Counted from the first letter of the stretch, positions 7,755-18,734 are shown. The stretch: 51,464 nt of DNA from an uncultured Bacteroidales bacterium (GCA_947588835.1 CANPZS010000011.1:1-51464); one strand, 5' to 3'. Made by a program: numbers and translations. Notes: a model not told the origin generated them from the letters alone.

Positions 7755-8614
7755 TGCGAATTTTTATGATACTCGACAAGCCCCTCCATCGGAGCCGCGA
7801 TAATCTTGCTGAAACGGATTCCGTATTCGGCGCCTATGCGTACGAGAATGTCCCTGTAGGCATAGCCGAAACCGCCCACGACGCCTACGGGGTTGTTCTT
7901 GATGTCGTAGCTGCAAAGGCAGCGTTCGATGAAATTGCGGAAATTTCTGTCGGCGAGTTCGGTCACGTAGCCGACCTTGCCGTAGTGCGACATTATGAAC
8001 GGCGCGAATTCTCCGAGATATCTGGAGGGAGCGCTGCCCTTGTACACGTTCTGGACCACGGTCATATAATCCACCTTGTATCTGGAAGCGAATTCATCGG
8101 CCAGTTCCGACGGCATCCGGCCCTTCAGGAAATCGGCCATGAAAAGCTTTCCGAGTACGGCCCCTCCGCCCTCGTCTCCGAGGATGAAGCCGCCGGAGCG
8201 CACGTTCTTCACTATTTTTTCCCCGTCATAGAAGCAGCTGTTGGATCCCGTGCCGAGTATGGCGGCTATGCCCGGTTCGTGTCCGCATACGGAACGGGCG
8301 GCATCCAAAAGGTCGGACTCGTAGTGTGCCTCGGCACCCGGGCAAAGGTCCCTGAACACCGCGTCGATGCTTTTGGCGGCATCAGGCACGCCTTTGCCGT
8401 CGTTTATCAGGCCGGCCGCATAAAAATGAATCTCGTCTACTTTCTCCCCTTCGGGATTGACGGCCGGCACCGCTTCGTCTACGATGGCCTTGATGGCCTC
8501 GTGCGACATGACGGCGGAATTGATACCGGCCAGCTTTGCCGTATGGAGCGCGCCGTCGGCAGAAATGCCGCACCAGTCGCTTTTGGACGCTCCGCTTTCA
8601 ACTATTATTATCAT
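7751..8614 (-). CDS. BadF/BadG-family amino-sugar kinase (GlcNAc/MurNAc kinase-like)
   Basis: A 287-residue ASKHA-fold kinase of the BadF/BadG/BcrA/BcrD family. The phosphate-1 loop is at the N-terminus (IVESGASKSDW, 4-14), followed by AAILGTGSNSCF (about 115-126) and GFILGDEGGGAVLG (about 141-154), as in human NAGK and bacterial MurK. These enzymes phosphorylate GlcNAc and/or MurNAc at O6. The 4-base overlap with murQ makes MurNAc, or both sugars, the likely substrate: MurNAc in, MurNAc-6-P out, then MurQ. Specificity cannot be read from the sequence, so I give no symbol. It lies 20 bases downstream of the SGNH hydrolase gene. Confidence 0.85.
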   Translation of the reverse strand: MIIIVESGASKSDWCGISADGALHTAKLAGINSAVMSHEAIKAIVDEAVPAVNPEGEKVDEIHFYAAGLINDGKGVPDAAKSIDAVFRDLCPGAEAHYESDLLDAARSVCGHEPGIAAILGTGSNSCFYDGEKIVKNVRSGGFILGDEGGGAVLGKLFMADFLKGRMPSELADEFASRYKVDYMTVVQNVYKGSAPSRYLGEFAPFIMSHYGKVGYVTELADRNFRNFIERCLCSYDIKNNPVGVVGGFGYAYRDILVRIGAEYGIRFSKIIAAPMEGLVEYHKNSH

Positions 8615-8634
8615 TTGTGTTACAGATTAGCATG

Positions 8635-9747
8635 TCATTCTTCTCCGGCGAGGGCTTTCACGATGACGGGCGTCAGAAGGTCCGCATAACGGACCATGCC
8701 GAGGTCGGTCAGATGCACGCCGTCTACGGTGGCCTCGCCGTCGCCGCCGAGCATGTCGTCGGAAGGTACATAGTATATGTTTTTCTCCCCTGCGTCCTTA
8801 AGTCTTGCGAAAAGGACCTGCAGCGCCTCTATCTTATCGACTATCTCTTTGTTCATCTCCATGTCGAAAAGATAATGCGGGAAAAAAGGTTCCTCTACAA
8901 AAATGACGGGCACGTCCGGATGCGCGTCCCGCAGGATGCGGAAAAACGTTTCGCCTTTCTCGGCAATCGTTTCCGGAGTAGAATTAGGCTCGAAATCAAG
9001 TATGTACAGAGCGGGATCCTCCGCCTTGGCCATCCATTCGGCTATTTCCGGATCCAATTTGGCATTGCCGCTGAATCCGAGATTGACCACCTCGCGGCCG
9101 AGCCTGCGGGAAATGATAGACGTGTGCACCATGCCGGGACGCGATGCGCATCCGCCCTGCAGGATGCTCGTCCCGTACATAACGATCGGTTTGTCGTGCA
9201 CGGGACTGTCGACGGCCGGAGCCTCTATCACCGCGTCTTCGTCCACGCCTATTTCCAGGCCGGCGACTCCGTCATAAAGAGACAGATAAAGCATGTATTC
9301 GCGCATTTCCGGCTCCATGTGCCCCACGATGCGCGTATCGTTCGTCTTCTTGCCGCGGACCGGCCTGGCGCTGCCCATGAAACGCCATCCGCCGTCATGG
9401 ATGCAGTAGAGATCGAGGCCCCTGACCCCGGTATCGGTCATATGGTTCATGCCGAATCCGTTCAGGGATGTCCAGCGGGCGCGTACGTTCGTGGAATTGG
9501 AGCGGAAACGTATGTACAGTCCGGCGGAATTGCGTCCGAGATCCCACAGCTGTTCCCTGATGCATCCCTCGAGCCCGGCCGGAAGCCTTTCGTAGCGTGC
9601 GGAAGTGCTGTCGCAGATTTTGCCGTAAAGCGGCAGGGAGGCGGCATCCACGTATCTGTATCCTTCCGCCCTCTCAGGCTCCTGGGCACGGCAAAGAAAA
9701 GCCGCGGCCAGCATAATGGCCGTCATTGCAATGTACTTTTTCATCAT
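8635..9747 (-). CDS. Secreted SGNH/GDSL hydrolase with N-terminal GxDLY domain
   Basis: A 370-residue exported hydrolase. Signal peptide about 1-21 (ends in FLCRA). The N-terminal beta domain contains the name-giving motif GLDLY at 110-114. The catalytic SGNH domain follows, with the nucleophile in MYGTSILQGG (Ser194), a block III Asn in DFEPNST, and the Asp-x-x-His pair at Asp342/His345 (DGVHL). Related enzymes are carbohydrate or peptidoglycan O-acetyl esterases or lipases; the substrate here is not known. Its stop-proximal neighbour is the BadF-type kinase and its start overlaps the pnuC stop by 4 bases, which hints that it may deacetylate a cell-wall sugar before recycling, but that is inference only. 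Confidence 0.88.
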   Translation of the reverse strand: MMKKYIAMTAIMLAAAFLCRAQEPERAEGYRYVDAASLPLYGKICDSTSARYERLPAGLEGCIREQLWDLGRNSAGLYIRFRSNSTNVRARWTSLNGFGMNHMTDTGVRGLDLYCIHDGGWRFMGSARPVRGKKTNDTRIVGHMEPEMREYMLYLSLYDGVAGLEIGVDEDAVIEAPAVDSPVHDKPIVMYGTSILQGGCASRPGMVHTSIISRRLGREVVNLGFSGNAKLDPEIAEWMAKAEDPALYILDFEPNSTPETIAEKGETFFRILRDAHPDVPVIFVEEPFFPHYLFDMEMNKEIVDKIEALQVLFARLKDAGEKNIYYVPSDDMLGGDGEATVDGVHLTDLGMVRYADLLTPVIVKALAGEE

Positions 9748-10334
9748 TCTATATATTTTCCGTTTTTATTCCAATGATAAAACCCGTAGACCGCCGACAG
9801 GGCATACGCCGTGTACAGTACGGCCATCCAGGGCATTCCCTGGCTGAGGCAGAGCCATGCGGACAGAGAATCCGCCACTATCCACAGCAGCCATTGCTGG
9901 GATATGGAGCGGCTCAGCCACCACGTGGCCACGGCGCTCAGAACCGTCACGGCCGCATCGAGCAGGGAGGACGGATCTCCGATCTTCCGCAAGATGAAAT
10001 AAAGCGCGGCAGTGCCGGCCACAGTCGCGACTACGCTCACAGAGAGGCCTCCGGCGGACAGCCTGCGCAGATGAAGGCTTTCCTTCCCTTCTCCGGCGGC
10101 GTCCATCGCGGCGCCGTCGTGCCTCCAGTCATATAGTCCCTTGACGGACACGGCTACGTAATAGATGTTCAGAACCATGGACGCATAAAGGCCCTGGCCG
10201 GCGAAAACGGCCACCGACGCGGCTGCGGTGAGGATGCCCACCACCCACATGAAATTCCGCTGCCGTATCTCGAGGACGAGATATATGATCCCGGTGACAA
10301 GGGAAAATATTTCGAAAATCTTCATCAAAGCCAT
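9744..10334 (-). CDS. pnuC: Nicotinamide mononucleotide/riboside transporter PnuC
   Basis: A 196-residue membrane protein with about seven hydrophobic segments and the PnuC hallmarks: WVVGILTAAAS after the first helix and NIYYVAVSVKGLYDW in the middle. It takes up nicotinamide riboside, a precursor for NAD. The ATG at 10325 (MKIFEIF) is an alternative start and may be the better one, because a TATATTTG -7 element at 10343-10350 would place the transcript start only a few bases from the ATG at 10334. It is the first gene of the five-gene run ending with recR and overlaps the SGNH gene by 4 bases. Confidence 0.92.
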   Translation of the reverse strand: MALMKIFEIFSLVTGIIYLVLEIRQRNFMWVVGILTAAASVAVFAGQGLYASMVLNIYYVAVSVKGLYDWRHDGAAMDAAGEGKESLHLRRLSAGGLSVSVVATVAGTAALYFILRKIGDPSSLLDAAVTVLSAVATWWLSRSISQQWLLWIVADSLSAWLCLSQGMPWMAVLYTAYALSAVYGFYHWNKNGKYIE

Positions 10335-10342
10335 TTCAACGG

Positions 10343-10350
10343 CAAATATA
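10343..10350 (-). promoter_or_regulatory. Candidate -7 element TATATTTG for pnuC operon
   Basis: Minus-strand TATATTTG matches TAnnTTTG. It lies directly after the fbaA terminator hairpin and 9 bases before the first pnuC ATG, so the operon would have an almost leaderless message or use the ATG at 10325. No -33 box is clear. Confidence 0.45.
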
Positions 10351-10359
10351 CTAATAAAA

Positions 10360-10392
10360 ACGGCAGGATGTGCCCACAGGCCATCCCGCCGT
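10360..10392 (-). terminator. Rho-independent terminator of fbaA
   Basis: Arms ACGGCAGGATG (10360-10370) and CATCCCGCCGT (10382-10392) pair with one mismatch. On the minus strand the hairpin is followed by TTTTTATTAG, a normal T-tract. It lies 37 bases beyond the fbaA stop. Confidence 0.8.
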
Positions 10393-10429
10393 CAGAATAT
10401 ATTTCACGCGGCCGTCGGCCGGAGAATGG

Positions 10430-11431
10430 TTATTCAGCCTTTCCGTCGCTGCCGAGCACATTCTTGATCTTGTGCTCATAGAGCTTCTTCATCTCGTCGC
10501 GTGCAGGGCCGAGATATTTGCGCGGATCGAATTCGCCCGGCTTCTCGTTGAAGACTTTGCGCACTGCAGCGGTCATGGCGAGACGGGAGTCGGAATCGAT
10601 GTTGATTTTGCATACCGCGCTCTTCGAGGCCTCGCGGAGCTGCCCCTCGGGAATGCCGACGGCATCGGGAAGCTTTCCGCCGTTTGCGTTGATGATATCC
10701 ACATATTCCTGGGGCACGGAAGAAGATCCGTGAAGGACGATGGGGAATCCGGGCAGCTTGGCCTCTATCTCATGAAGGACGTTGAATGCAAGCGGCGGAG
10801 GCACGAGACGGCCGGTCTTGGGGTCGCGGGTGCACTGCTCCGGCTTGAATTTGTATGCGCCGTGGCTGGTGCCTATCGAGATGGCGAGGGAGTCGCACCC
10901 GGTGCGGGTGGCGAAGTCGATGACTTCCTCGGGACGGGTGTAATGCGATTCTTCGGCCTGCACTTCGTCCTCGACGCCGGCGAGAACGCCCAGTTCGGCC
11001 TCGACGGTCACGTCATACTGATGAGCATAATCCACCACCTTGCGGGTCAGAGCCACGTTTTCCTCATAAGGAAGCGCCGAAGCGTCGATCATGACCGAAG
11101 AGAATCCCATGTCCACGCAGCTCTTGCAGAGTTCGAAGCTGTCGCCATGGTCAAGATGGAGGCAAATCTGAGGCTTCTCCCAGCCGAGCTCCTTGGCATA
11201 TTCTACGGCACCTTCGGCCATATAGCGCAGAAGAGTCTGGTTTGCATAGTTGCGCGCACCTTTCGAAACCTGGAGGATCACAGGAGACTTTGTCTCTGCC
11301 GCGGCCTGGATGATGGCCTGCAGCTGCTCCATGTTGTTGAAGTTGAACGCAGGGATTGCATATCCGCCTGCAACGGCCTTCGCGAACATCTCACGCGTGT
11401 TTACAAGGCCCAATTCTTTGAATGATACCAT
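10430..11431 (-). CDS. fbaA: Class II fructose-1,6-bisphosphate aldolase
   Basis: A 333-residue zinc-dependent aldolase of glycolysis and gluconeogenesis (FBP to DHAP plus glyceraldehyde-3-phosphate). The catalytic Asp and zinc-binding His lie in LHLDHGDSFE (Asp94, His95). The other zinc and phosphate-binding motifs are AISIGTSHGAYKF and VLHGSSSVP. Length and motifs fit the class IIB aldolases of Bacteroidota. It is transcribed alone: a terminator follows, and a divergent promoter region shared with gmk precedes it. Confidence 0.96.
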   Translation of the reverse strand: MVSFKELGLVNTREMFAKAVAGGYAIPAFNFNNMEQLQAIIQAAAETKSPVILQVSKGARNYANQTLLRYMAEGAVEYAKELGWEKPQICLHLDHGDSFELCKSCVDMGFSSVMIDASALPYEENVALTRKVVDYAHQYDVTVEAELGVLAGVEDEVQAEESHYTRPEEVIDFATRTGCDSLAISIGTSHGAYKFKPEQCTRDPKTGRLVPPPLAFNVLHEIEAKLPGFPIVLHGSSSVPQEYVDIINANGGKLPDAVGIPEGQLREASKSAVCKINIDSDSRLAMTAAVRKVFNEKPGEFDPRKYLGPARDEMKKLYEHKIKNVLGSDGKAE

Positions 11432-11481
11432 AATTTATCCTTATTAAAAGATTTATTGACAACTTTATGTCAAAAGCCGCA

Positions 11482-11499
11482 CAAAAATAACTATTTTTG
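11482..11499. promoter_or_regulatory. Back-to-back -7 elements for fbaA (minus) and gmk (plus)
   Basis: CAAAAATA (11482-11489; TATTTTTG on the minus strand) and TATTTTTG (11492-11499, plus strand) form an inverted repeat separated by two bases. Each fits TAnnTTTG, one reading toward fbaA (ATG at 11431) and one toward gmk (ATG at 11518). RNA polymerase could hardly sit on both at once. Confidence 0.55.
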
Positions 11500-11517
11500 T
11501 CGTAAATAGAAATAGTC

Positions 11518-12087
11518 ATGGCAGGCAAAGTATTGATATTTTCAGCGCCTTCGGGCTCGGGCAAGAGCACCATCGTCAATCATATACTCGGGCTGCATCC
11601 CGATGTGGAATTCTCCGTATCCGCCACGTCGAGGCCGCCGCGCGGACAGGAAAGGGACGGCAGGGAATACTATTTTCTGTCGGAGGAAGAATTCCGTAGG
11701 CGCATTTCGGCAGGAGAATTCGTAGAGTACGAAGAAGTCTACGCAGGCTCTTTCTACGGCACGCTCAAATCCGAGGTGGAACGCATCTGGGGCAAGGGCC
11801 ATGCCATCATCTTCGACGTGGACGTCAAAGGAGGGGTAAACCTCAAAAAATATTTCGGCGGCTCCGCCATGTCCGTGTTCGTGCAGGCCCCTTCCGTCGA
11901 AGAACTGCGCCGCAGGCTCGAAGCGAGAAAAACGGACAGCGCCGAATCCATAGAAAGGCGCATAGCCAAGGCCAGGGAGGAAATGACGTTCGCCCCGCAG
12001 TTCGACCATATCCTCGTGAACGACGAACTCGAAAAAGCTTTCTCCGAAGCGGAAAGCCTCGTATCCACATTTTTGCGGAAACCATGA
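11518..12087 (+). CDS. gmk: Guanylate kinase
   Basis: A 189-residue GMP kinase (GMP + ATP to GDP + ADP) in purine nucleotide supply. The P-loop APSGSGKST is at about 10-18. The GMP-binding part has SVSATSRPPRGQERDGREYYFLS near 36-58, with the family-typical 'TSR.PR..E..G..Y.F' pattern. The conserved 'GH...ILDVDV.G' is seen as GHAIIFDVDVKG. It is the first gene of gmk-nadD-CYTH; its stop overlaps the nadD start by 4 bases. Confidence 0.96.
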   Translation: MAGKVLIFSAPSGSGKSTIVNHILGLHPDVEFSVSATSRPPRGQERDGREYYFLSEEEFRRRISAGEFVEYEEVYAGSFYGTLKSEVERIWGKGHAIIFDVDVKGGVNLKKYFGGSAMSVFVQAPSVEELRRRLEARKTDSAESIERRIAKAREEMTFAPQFDHILVNDELEKAFSEAESLVSTFLRKP

Positions 12088-12764
12088 AAATAGCTGTCTT
12101 CTCCGGCTCGTTCAATCCCCTGCACGTCGGACATCAGGCCATAATGGAATATCTGACGAAGAAACAGGATTTCGACTGGGTGTATCTGGTGGTGTCCCCG
12201 AAGAATCCGGCCAAGTCCTCCATATCGGCGGATTCGGCCGAAGACCGCTACCATGCCGCCGTGGCCGCCGTCAAAAGGCACCCCGAACTGCACGTATGGG
12301 TAGACGACATTGAGCTTAACATGGCTCCGCCGCAATACACCATAAAGACACTGGACGCGCTGAAGCGCAGGGAGCCGGAAAATGATTTCACGCTCATAAT
12401 CGGAGGCGACAACCTGGCCAACATACATCTTTGGAGAGACTTCCCGCGCATATTGATGGACTACGGGGTGGCAGTGTACCCGCGCAACGGATACGATGCC
12501 GCCAGAATACGCCGGATGCTGATGGACGAATGCATCCTGATGCCTTCCCCCTATTCGCACGACACCGAGATCGTGATGCACGACGAAGAAGGCAACCTGG
12601 AGTCGGACCCGTACATGGTGGCCGACGGCAGGCACGGCTTCGAAAATCTTATGGAACATATGTACGACATACAGATATTGGACGGACTCGAGGTGAACAT
12701 CTCCTCCACGGAGATACGCGAGGGCCTCGAAGCCGGCAGGGACATGTCGGCCTATCTCATGTGA
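12084..12764 (+). CDS. nadD: Nicotinate-nucleotide adenylyltransferase NadD
   Basis: A 226-residue nucleotidyltransferase of NAD synthesis (NaMN + ATP to NaAD). The adenylyl-transfer motif GSFNPLHVGH is at 8-17, with HxGH at 14-17. IIGGDNL lies in the middle, and the C-terminal ISSTEIREGL motif (about 204-213) is typical of the family. It is somewhat longer than many NadD proteins, with a variable region around 145-190. The ATGA overlap with gmk and the 1-base gap to the CYTH gene indicate a single transcript. Confidence 0.94.
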   Translation: MKIAVFSGSFNPLHVGHQAIMEYLTKKQDFDWVYLVVSPKNPAKSSISADSAEDRYHAAVAAVKRHPELHVWVDDIELNMAPPQYTIKTLDALKRREPENDFTLIIGGDNLANIHLWRDFPRILMDYGVAVYPRNGYDAARIRRMLMDECILMPSPYSHDTEIVMHDEEGNLESDPYMVADGRHGFENLMEHMYDIQILDGLEVNISSTEIREGLEAGRDMSAYLM

Positions 12765-12765
12765 C

Positions 12766-13245
12766 ATGCATACGGAAACTGAACGGAAATTCAAAGTGAA
12801 CGGCCTTGCTTTCAAGGACGAGGCCGTGGAAGCCTGCAGGATGAAGCAGGGCTATATAGCTTCTGTCAACGGCAGGAGCGTGCGGGTGCGCATTTCGGGC
12901 GGGAACGCCTGGCTGACGATAAAGGGCCCCGGAGATCCGTCGGGAATCAGCCGCTCCGAATGGGAAATCCCCCTGTCCTCCGGCGACGCGGCGGATCTTC
13001 TCGGACTATGCCCCGGAGGGATAATAGACAAGACACGATACATAATACCGGCCGGCGGAGGGCGGCGCTTCGAGGTGGACGAATTCCACGGAGAAAACGA
13101 AGGCCTGGTGATGGCCGAAATAGAGCTCGGCGACCCGGACGAGCCGTTCGAAAGACCCGCGTGGCTCGGTGAAGAAGTCACGGGAGACCGCCGCTATTAC
13201 AATTCATATCTCAGCGCGCATCCATACGGAGAATGGGGCGCGTAG
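12766..13245 (+). CDS. CYTH-domain protein (class IV adenylate cyclase/triphosphatase-like)
   Basis: A 159-residue protein with the CYTH signature ExExK at Glu4, Glu6 and Lys8 (TETERKFKV). The tunnel-fold strands follow: 'GYIA....RSVRVRISGGNAWLTIKGP' (about 29-62) and, later, 'IIDKTRYIIPAGGGRRFEVDEF' and 'VMAEIELGDPDE'. Small bacterial CYTH proteins of this type hydrolyse inorganic triphosphate or act on organic triphosphates. The substrate here is unknown. It is the last gene of gmk-nadD-CYTH and converges on copA with a gap of only 3 bases. Confidence 0.88.
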   Translation: MHTETERKFKVNGLAFKDEAVEACRMKQGYIASVNGRSVRVRISGGNAWLTIKGPGDPSGISRSEWEIPLSSGDAADLLGLCPGGIIDKTRYIIPAGGGRRFEVDEFHGENEGLVMAEIELGDPDEPFERPAWLGEEVTGDRRYYNSYLSAHPYGEWGA

Positions 13246-13248
13246 CCG

Positions 13249-15498
13249 TCAACGCCTCAGACGCAGGCTGTTGGAGACTACGCAAACGCTCGACATGGCC
13301 ATGCAGGCCGCCGCTATCATCGGGTTCAGCAGGAAGCCGTTGAACGGATACAGCACTCCTGCCGCCACGGGCACGGCCAGCACATTGTAAATGAAGGCCC
13401 AGAACAGATTCTGCCGTATTATCCGCACCGTACGTTTCGACAGCCTGGCCATCTCCGGAATCTTTTCCAGATCGGATGAGACTATTGTCACCATCGACGA
13501 ATCCATGGCTATGTCGCTGCCCTTGCCCATGGAGATGCCGAGATCGGCCTGCGCCAGGGCGGCGCTGTCGTTGATGCCGTCGCCGACCATGGCCACGCAT
13601 TTTCCCGCATCCTGCAATTCCTTGACGAACATGGCCTTGTCCTGCGGCAGCATATTGGCCTTCACGCTGACGATGCCGGCCTCGGAAGCCACCTTCTCCG
13701 CAGTGACCCTGTCATCTCCGGTGAGCATGTGGACTTCTATGCCCATCCTGCGCAAAGTCATCACGGCCGGGCGGGACGTAGCCTTGATCCTGTCCGCTAT
13801 GGCTATCACGGCATACAGGCGTTTTTCGTTGAAAAGCAGGGTGACGGTATTCCCCTCTTTCAGCCATGCGTTCATGCTCTGCACCACCGCCGGCGAAGAA
13901 GCGGCCGGAATGCCGTCCTCAAGCGTACTCCGGAGCAGATCAGGGCTGCCGGCGTAATATTCTGTCCCGTTCACGCAGCCTTTGATTCCCATGCCCGTAA
14001 TGCTTTCGAAAGAATCGACTTCCATCCGTTCGGCCCCGCGCAGCGAATTCACTATCGCCTCGGCAAGCGGATGCTCGGACTTCAGTTCCAGCGAATAAAG
14101 GATGCTCCTGAGATCCGGCCCGTCCTCAGGCGAAGTATATCCGCAGTCCCAGACGGAATCCACTACCTCGGGATGGCCTTCGGTGACAGTGCCCGTCTTG
14201 TCGAGCACCACCGCATCCACCTTTCCGGCCACTTCGAGGCTCCCGGCATCCTTGATGAGAATCCCGCACTCGGCGCCCTTGCCTATGCCGGCTATGACTG
14301 CGGTGGGCGTGGCGAGGCCGAGCGAGCACGGACAGGCTATCACGAGCACGGTGACCATTGCCAGAAGCCCGTGCGTCAAGCCGTTTTCAGGAGAGAATAT
14401 CACCCAGCACAGGAAAGCCGACAACGCCGTGACTATGATGGCGGGCACGAATACCGCCGCCACCTTGTCCACCAGATTCTGTATCGGGGCCTTGCTGCCC
14501 TGTGCGTCGCGCACCATACGGATTATGGACGACAGGACAGTATCGGAGCCCGTCTTCTCCGCGAGCACGTCGAAAGAGCCTTTCTGGTTCACGGTGCCTG
14601 AGAACACCTTGGAACCGGCGGTCTTGAGCTCGGCCACCGGCTCGCCGGTGAGCATGCTTTCATCCACATAGGACTCCCCCGCGGTCACCGTCCCGTCCAC
14701 CGGCACCCTCTCCCCCGGCTTTACCACCACGGTGTCGCCCTTTATGACCGACTTGGCGGGGATGCGCATCTCGTTCACGGTCCCGTCGCAGGAAGACCGG
14801 CGCACGGTGACCGTCGAGGGCTGAAGCCCCCGCAGTTTTCTTATGGAGTCCGTGGTGCCGTGCTTGGCCTTTTCCTCAAGGAGCCTTCCCAAAAGTATGA
14901 AGGCGACTATGGTGGCCGACGATTCGAAATACAGATGGGCTTCGAGGCCCCGTGAAGTCCATACCTGCGGAAACAGCAGGTTGAAAACGCTGAAAAGGTA
15001 CGATATGGTGACGGAAAGCGCCACGAGCGTATCCATGTTGGACCTCCCATGGCGCAGCTGTCTCCATGCCGCCGAAAAGAAGCGTCCGCCGCATACGAAT
15101 ACGACAGGCGTGGCGAGCGCCCAAAGGACATAGCCCTTATACGGGAAATCCTTGAACGCCATGCACAGAAGCATTAGCGTTCCCGCAAGGACGACCGCCG
15201 TCCATGTGTCTTTTTTCAGTTTACGGTATGATATTTCGTGCAGACTGTCCGAGTCCGAGTCTGCATCGTCTTCGTCGCCGTCCACGACAAGGTCGTAGCC
15301 GGCATTGCGGACGGCCTCCCTGAGCTCTCCGGGAGTGCATGCCTCCGCATCATATTCGACGCTCGCCATATTGGAGGCCAGACTCACGTCGGCTCTGCTG
15401 ACGCCCCTGACACCTCTCAAAGCGTTCTGCACGTGCGCCACGCATGCGGCGCATCCGAGTCCCTGAACGGGAAAATTGCGTTTTGCTATCTTGCTCAT
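13249..15498 (-). CDS. copA: Heavy-metal (copper-type) P1B ATPase
   Basis: A 749-residue cation exporter. N-terminal HMA domain with the metal site GCAAC (Cys16, Cys19), then an unusual acidic linker (about 74-86, mostly Asp and Glu) before the first membrane helices. The intramembrane site CPC (389-391) marks the Cu+/Ag+ group. DKTGT (433-437) is the phosphorylated Asp loop; SEHPLAEAI and GDGINDSAALAQAD are also present. It pumps monovalent copper or silver from the cytoplasm. I start at ATG 15498 (MSKIAKRNF), which has GGAGGC 7 bases upstream, rather than the longer frame into trpS. The trpS stop is 1 base before it, so the two genes are co-transcribed. Confidence 0.92.
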   Translation of the reverse strand: MSKIAKRNFPVQGLGCAACVAHVQNALRGVRGVSRADVSLASNMASVEYDAEACTPGELREAVRNAGYDLVVDGDEDDADSDSDSLHEISYRKLKKDTWTAVVLAGTLMLLCMAFKDFPYKGYVLWALATPVVFVCGGRFFSAAWRQLRHGRSNMDTLVALSVTISYLFSVFNLLFPQVWTSRGLEAHLYFESSATIVAFILLGRLLEEKAKHGTTDSIRKLRGLQPSTVTVRRSSCDGTVNEMRIPAKSVIKGDTVVVKPGERVPVDGTVTAGESYVDESMLTGEPVAELKTAGSKVFSGTVNQKGSFDVLAEKTGSDTVLSSIIRMVRDAQGSKAPIQNLVDKVAAVFVPAIIVTALSAFLCWVIFSPENGLTHGLLAMVTVLVIACPCSLGLATPTAVIAGIGKGAECGILIKDAGSLEVAGKVDAVVLDKTGTVTEGHPEVVDSVWDCGYTSPEDGPDLRSILYSLELKSEHPLAEAIVNSLRGAERMEVDSFESITGMGIKGCVNGTEYYAGSPDLLRSTLEDGIPAASSPAVVQSMNAWLKEGNTVTLLFNEKRLYAVIAIADRIKATSRPAVMTLRRMGIEVHMLTGDDRVTAEKVASEAGIVSVKANMLPQDKAMFVKELQDAGKCVAMVGDGINDSAALAQADLGISMGKGSDIAMDSSMVTIVSSDLEKIPEMARLSKRTVRIIRQNLFWAFIYNVLAVPVAAGVLYPFNGFLLNPMIAAACMAMSSVCVVSNSLRLRR

Positions 15499-15499
15499 T

Positions 15500-17741
<2,242 letters not shown>

Positions 17742-17742
17742 C

Positions 17743-18693
17743 TTATCTCAACAATATTTCATCGCCCTCGCGCAATACATAGCCTCCGGCGAGCTTGTTT
17801 CTCTTGAGGAGCGACGACAGCTTCACGCCGAAGCGCTGGCTTATTTCCCTTATGTCCGTACCGTCTTCCTCCACGATGTATTTGTCCAATCCTTTGGCGG
17901 AACGGGATTTCTTGGCCTTGAGATATACGATCGACCCCGGCGCGGGATCCGACGCCGCAGCGTCAAGATCGTTGTATTTCAATATCCGGCTGAGCTTCAG
18001 TCCGTACGAATCCGCTATGCTCCCGTAGCTCTCCCCCTCGGTCGAATATACGAAAGGCACCCCGTTGAGGGAATACATCTGGCGGGAAAGCGAGAAAGTA
18101 TATTCCTCCGATGACTGCGGACCCGAATCCACTTTCTTCGGCTCCTCCATGGAACGGGGCGACTCCGGCACGGACACAGATTCGCCGGAAGACATGCTGT
18201 CGAACCTGTACAGCCGGTACGTCTCTATATATTTTATCAATTTGGACGCATAAGACGGATCCGTGGCATAGCCTGCCTTCCTAAGGCCGTAGGCCCAGCC
18301 CTTGTAGTCCGTAGGCTCCAGGTCGAACAGAAACTTGTAGCGGTCCCTGTAGCGCAGAAAATCCGAATGGTCGCGGAATGATTCTTCGGCGGAAGAATAT
18401 ACCCTGAAGCACTCTTTGGGCGCATCGTCGTCCACGCGCATGGTCTTTCCAGTCCAGTTGTTGTGGCACTTGATGCCGAAATGATTGTTGCCCTTGGCGG
18501 CGAGGGCGGACTTGCCCGCGCCGGATTCAAGCAGCCCCTGCGCCAGAGTTATGCTGGCGGGAATGCCCGAACGCTGCATCTCCCTTACGGCCACGGGAGC
18601 GTACTTTTCAATGTACGCTTCCTGAACGGTCTGCGCCGACAGCGGGGACGACAGCGCCAATGCAAACAACGGCAGTGATAGGAATTTCTTCAT
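17743..18693 (-). CDS. Secreted glucosaminidase with LysM repeats
   Basis: A 316-residue exported peptidoglycan hydrolase. Signal peptide 1-20 (MKKFLSLPLFALALSSPLSA). GH73-type glucosaminidase domain about 25-165, with ITLAQGLLESGAGKS (catalytic Glu in LLES) and GNNHFGIKC. A Ser/Pro/Glu-rich linker of about 165-205 follows, then two LysM-like modules for binding to peptidoglycan: about 210-255 (YSTEGESYGSIADSYGL) and 268-316 (IVEEDGTDIREISQRFGV). The ATG at 18693 is chosen because it gives the signal peptide; the longer frame adds an unrelated stretch upstream. It is co-transcribed with mltG. Confidence 0.92.
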   Translation of the reverse strand: MKKFLSLPLFALALSSPLSAQTVQEAYIEKYAPVAVREMQRSGIPASITLAQGLLESGAGKSALAAKGNNHFGIKCHNNWTGKTMRVDDDAPKECFRVYSSAEESFRDHSDFLRYRDRYKFLFDLEPTDYKGWAYGLRKAGYATDPSYASKLIKYIETYRLYRFDSMSSGESVSVPESPRSMEEPKKVDSGPQSSEEYTFSLSRQMYSLNGVPFVYSTEGESYGSIADSYGLKLSRILKYNDLDAAASDPAPGSIVYLKAKKSRSAKGLDKYIVEEDGTDIREISQRFGVKLSSLLKRNKLAGGYVLREGDEILLR

Positions 18694-18734
18694 AAGTTCG
18701 TCATTAAAACGGCAATTGCGTGCTAATATAACAC

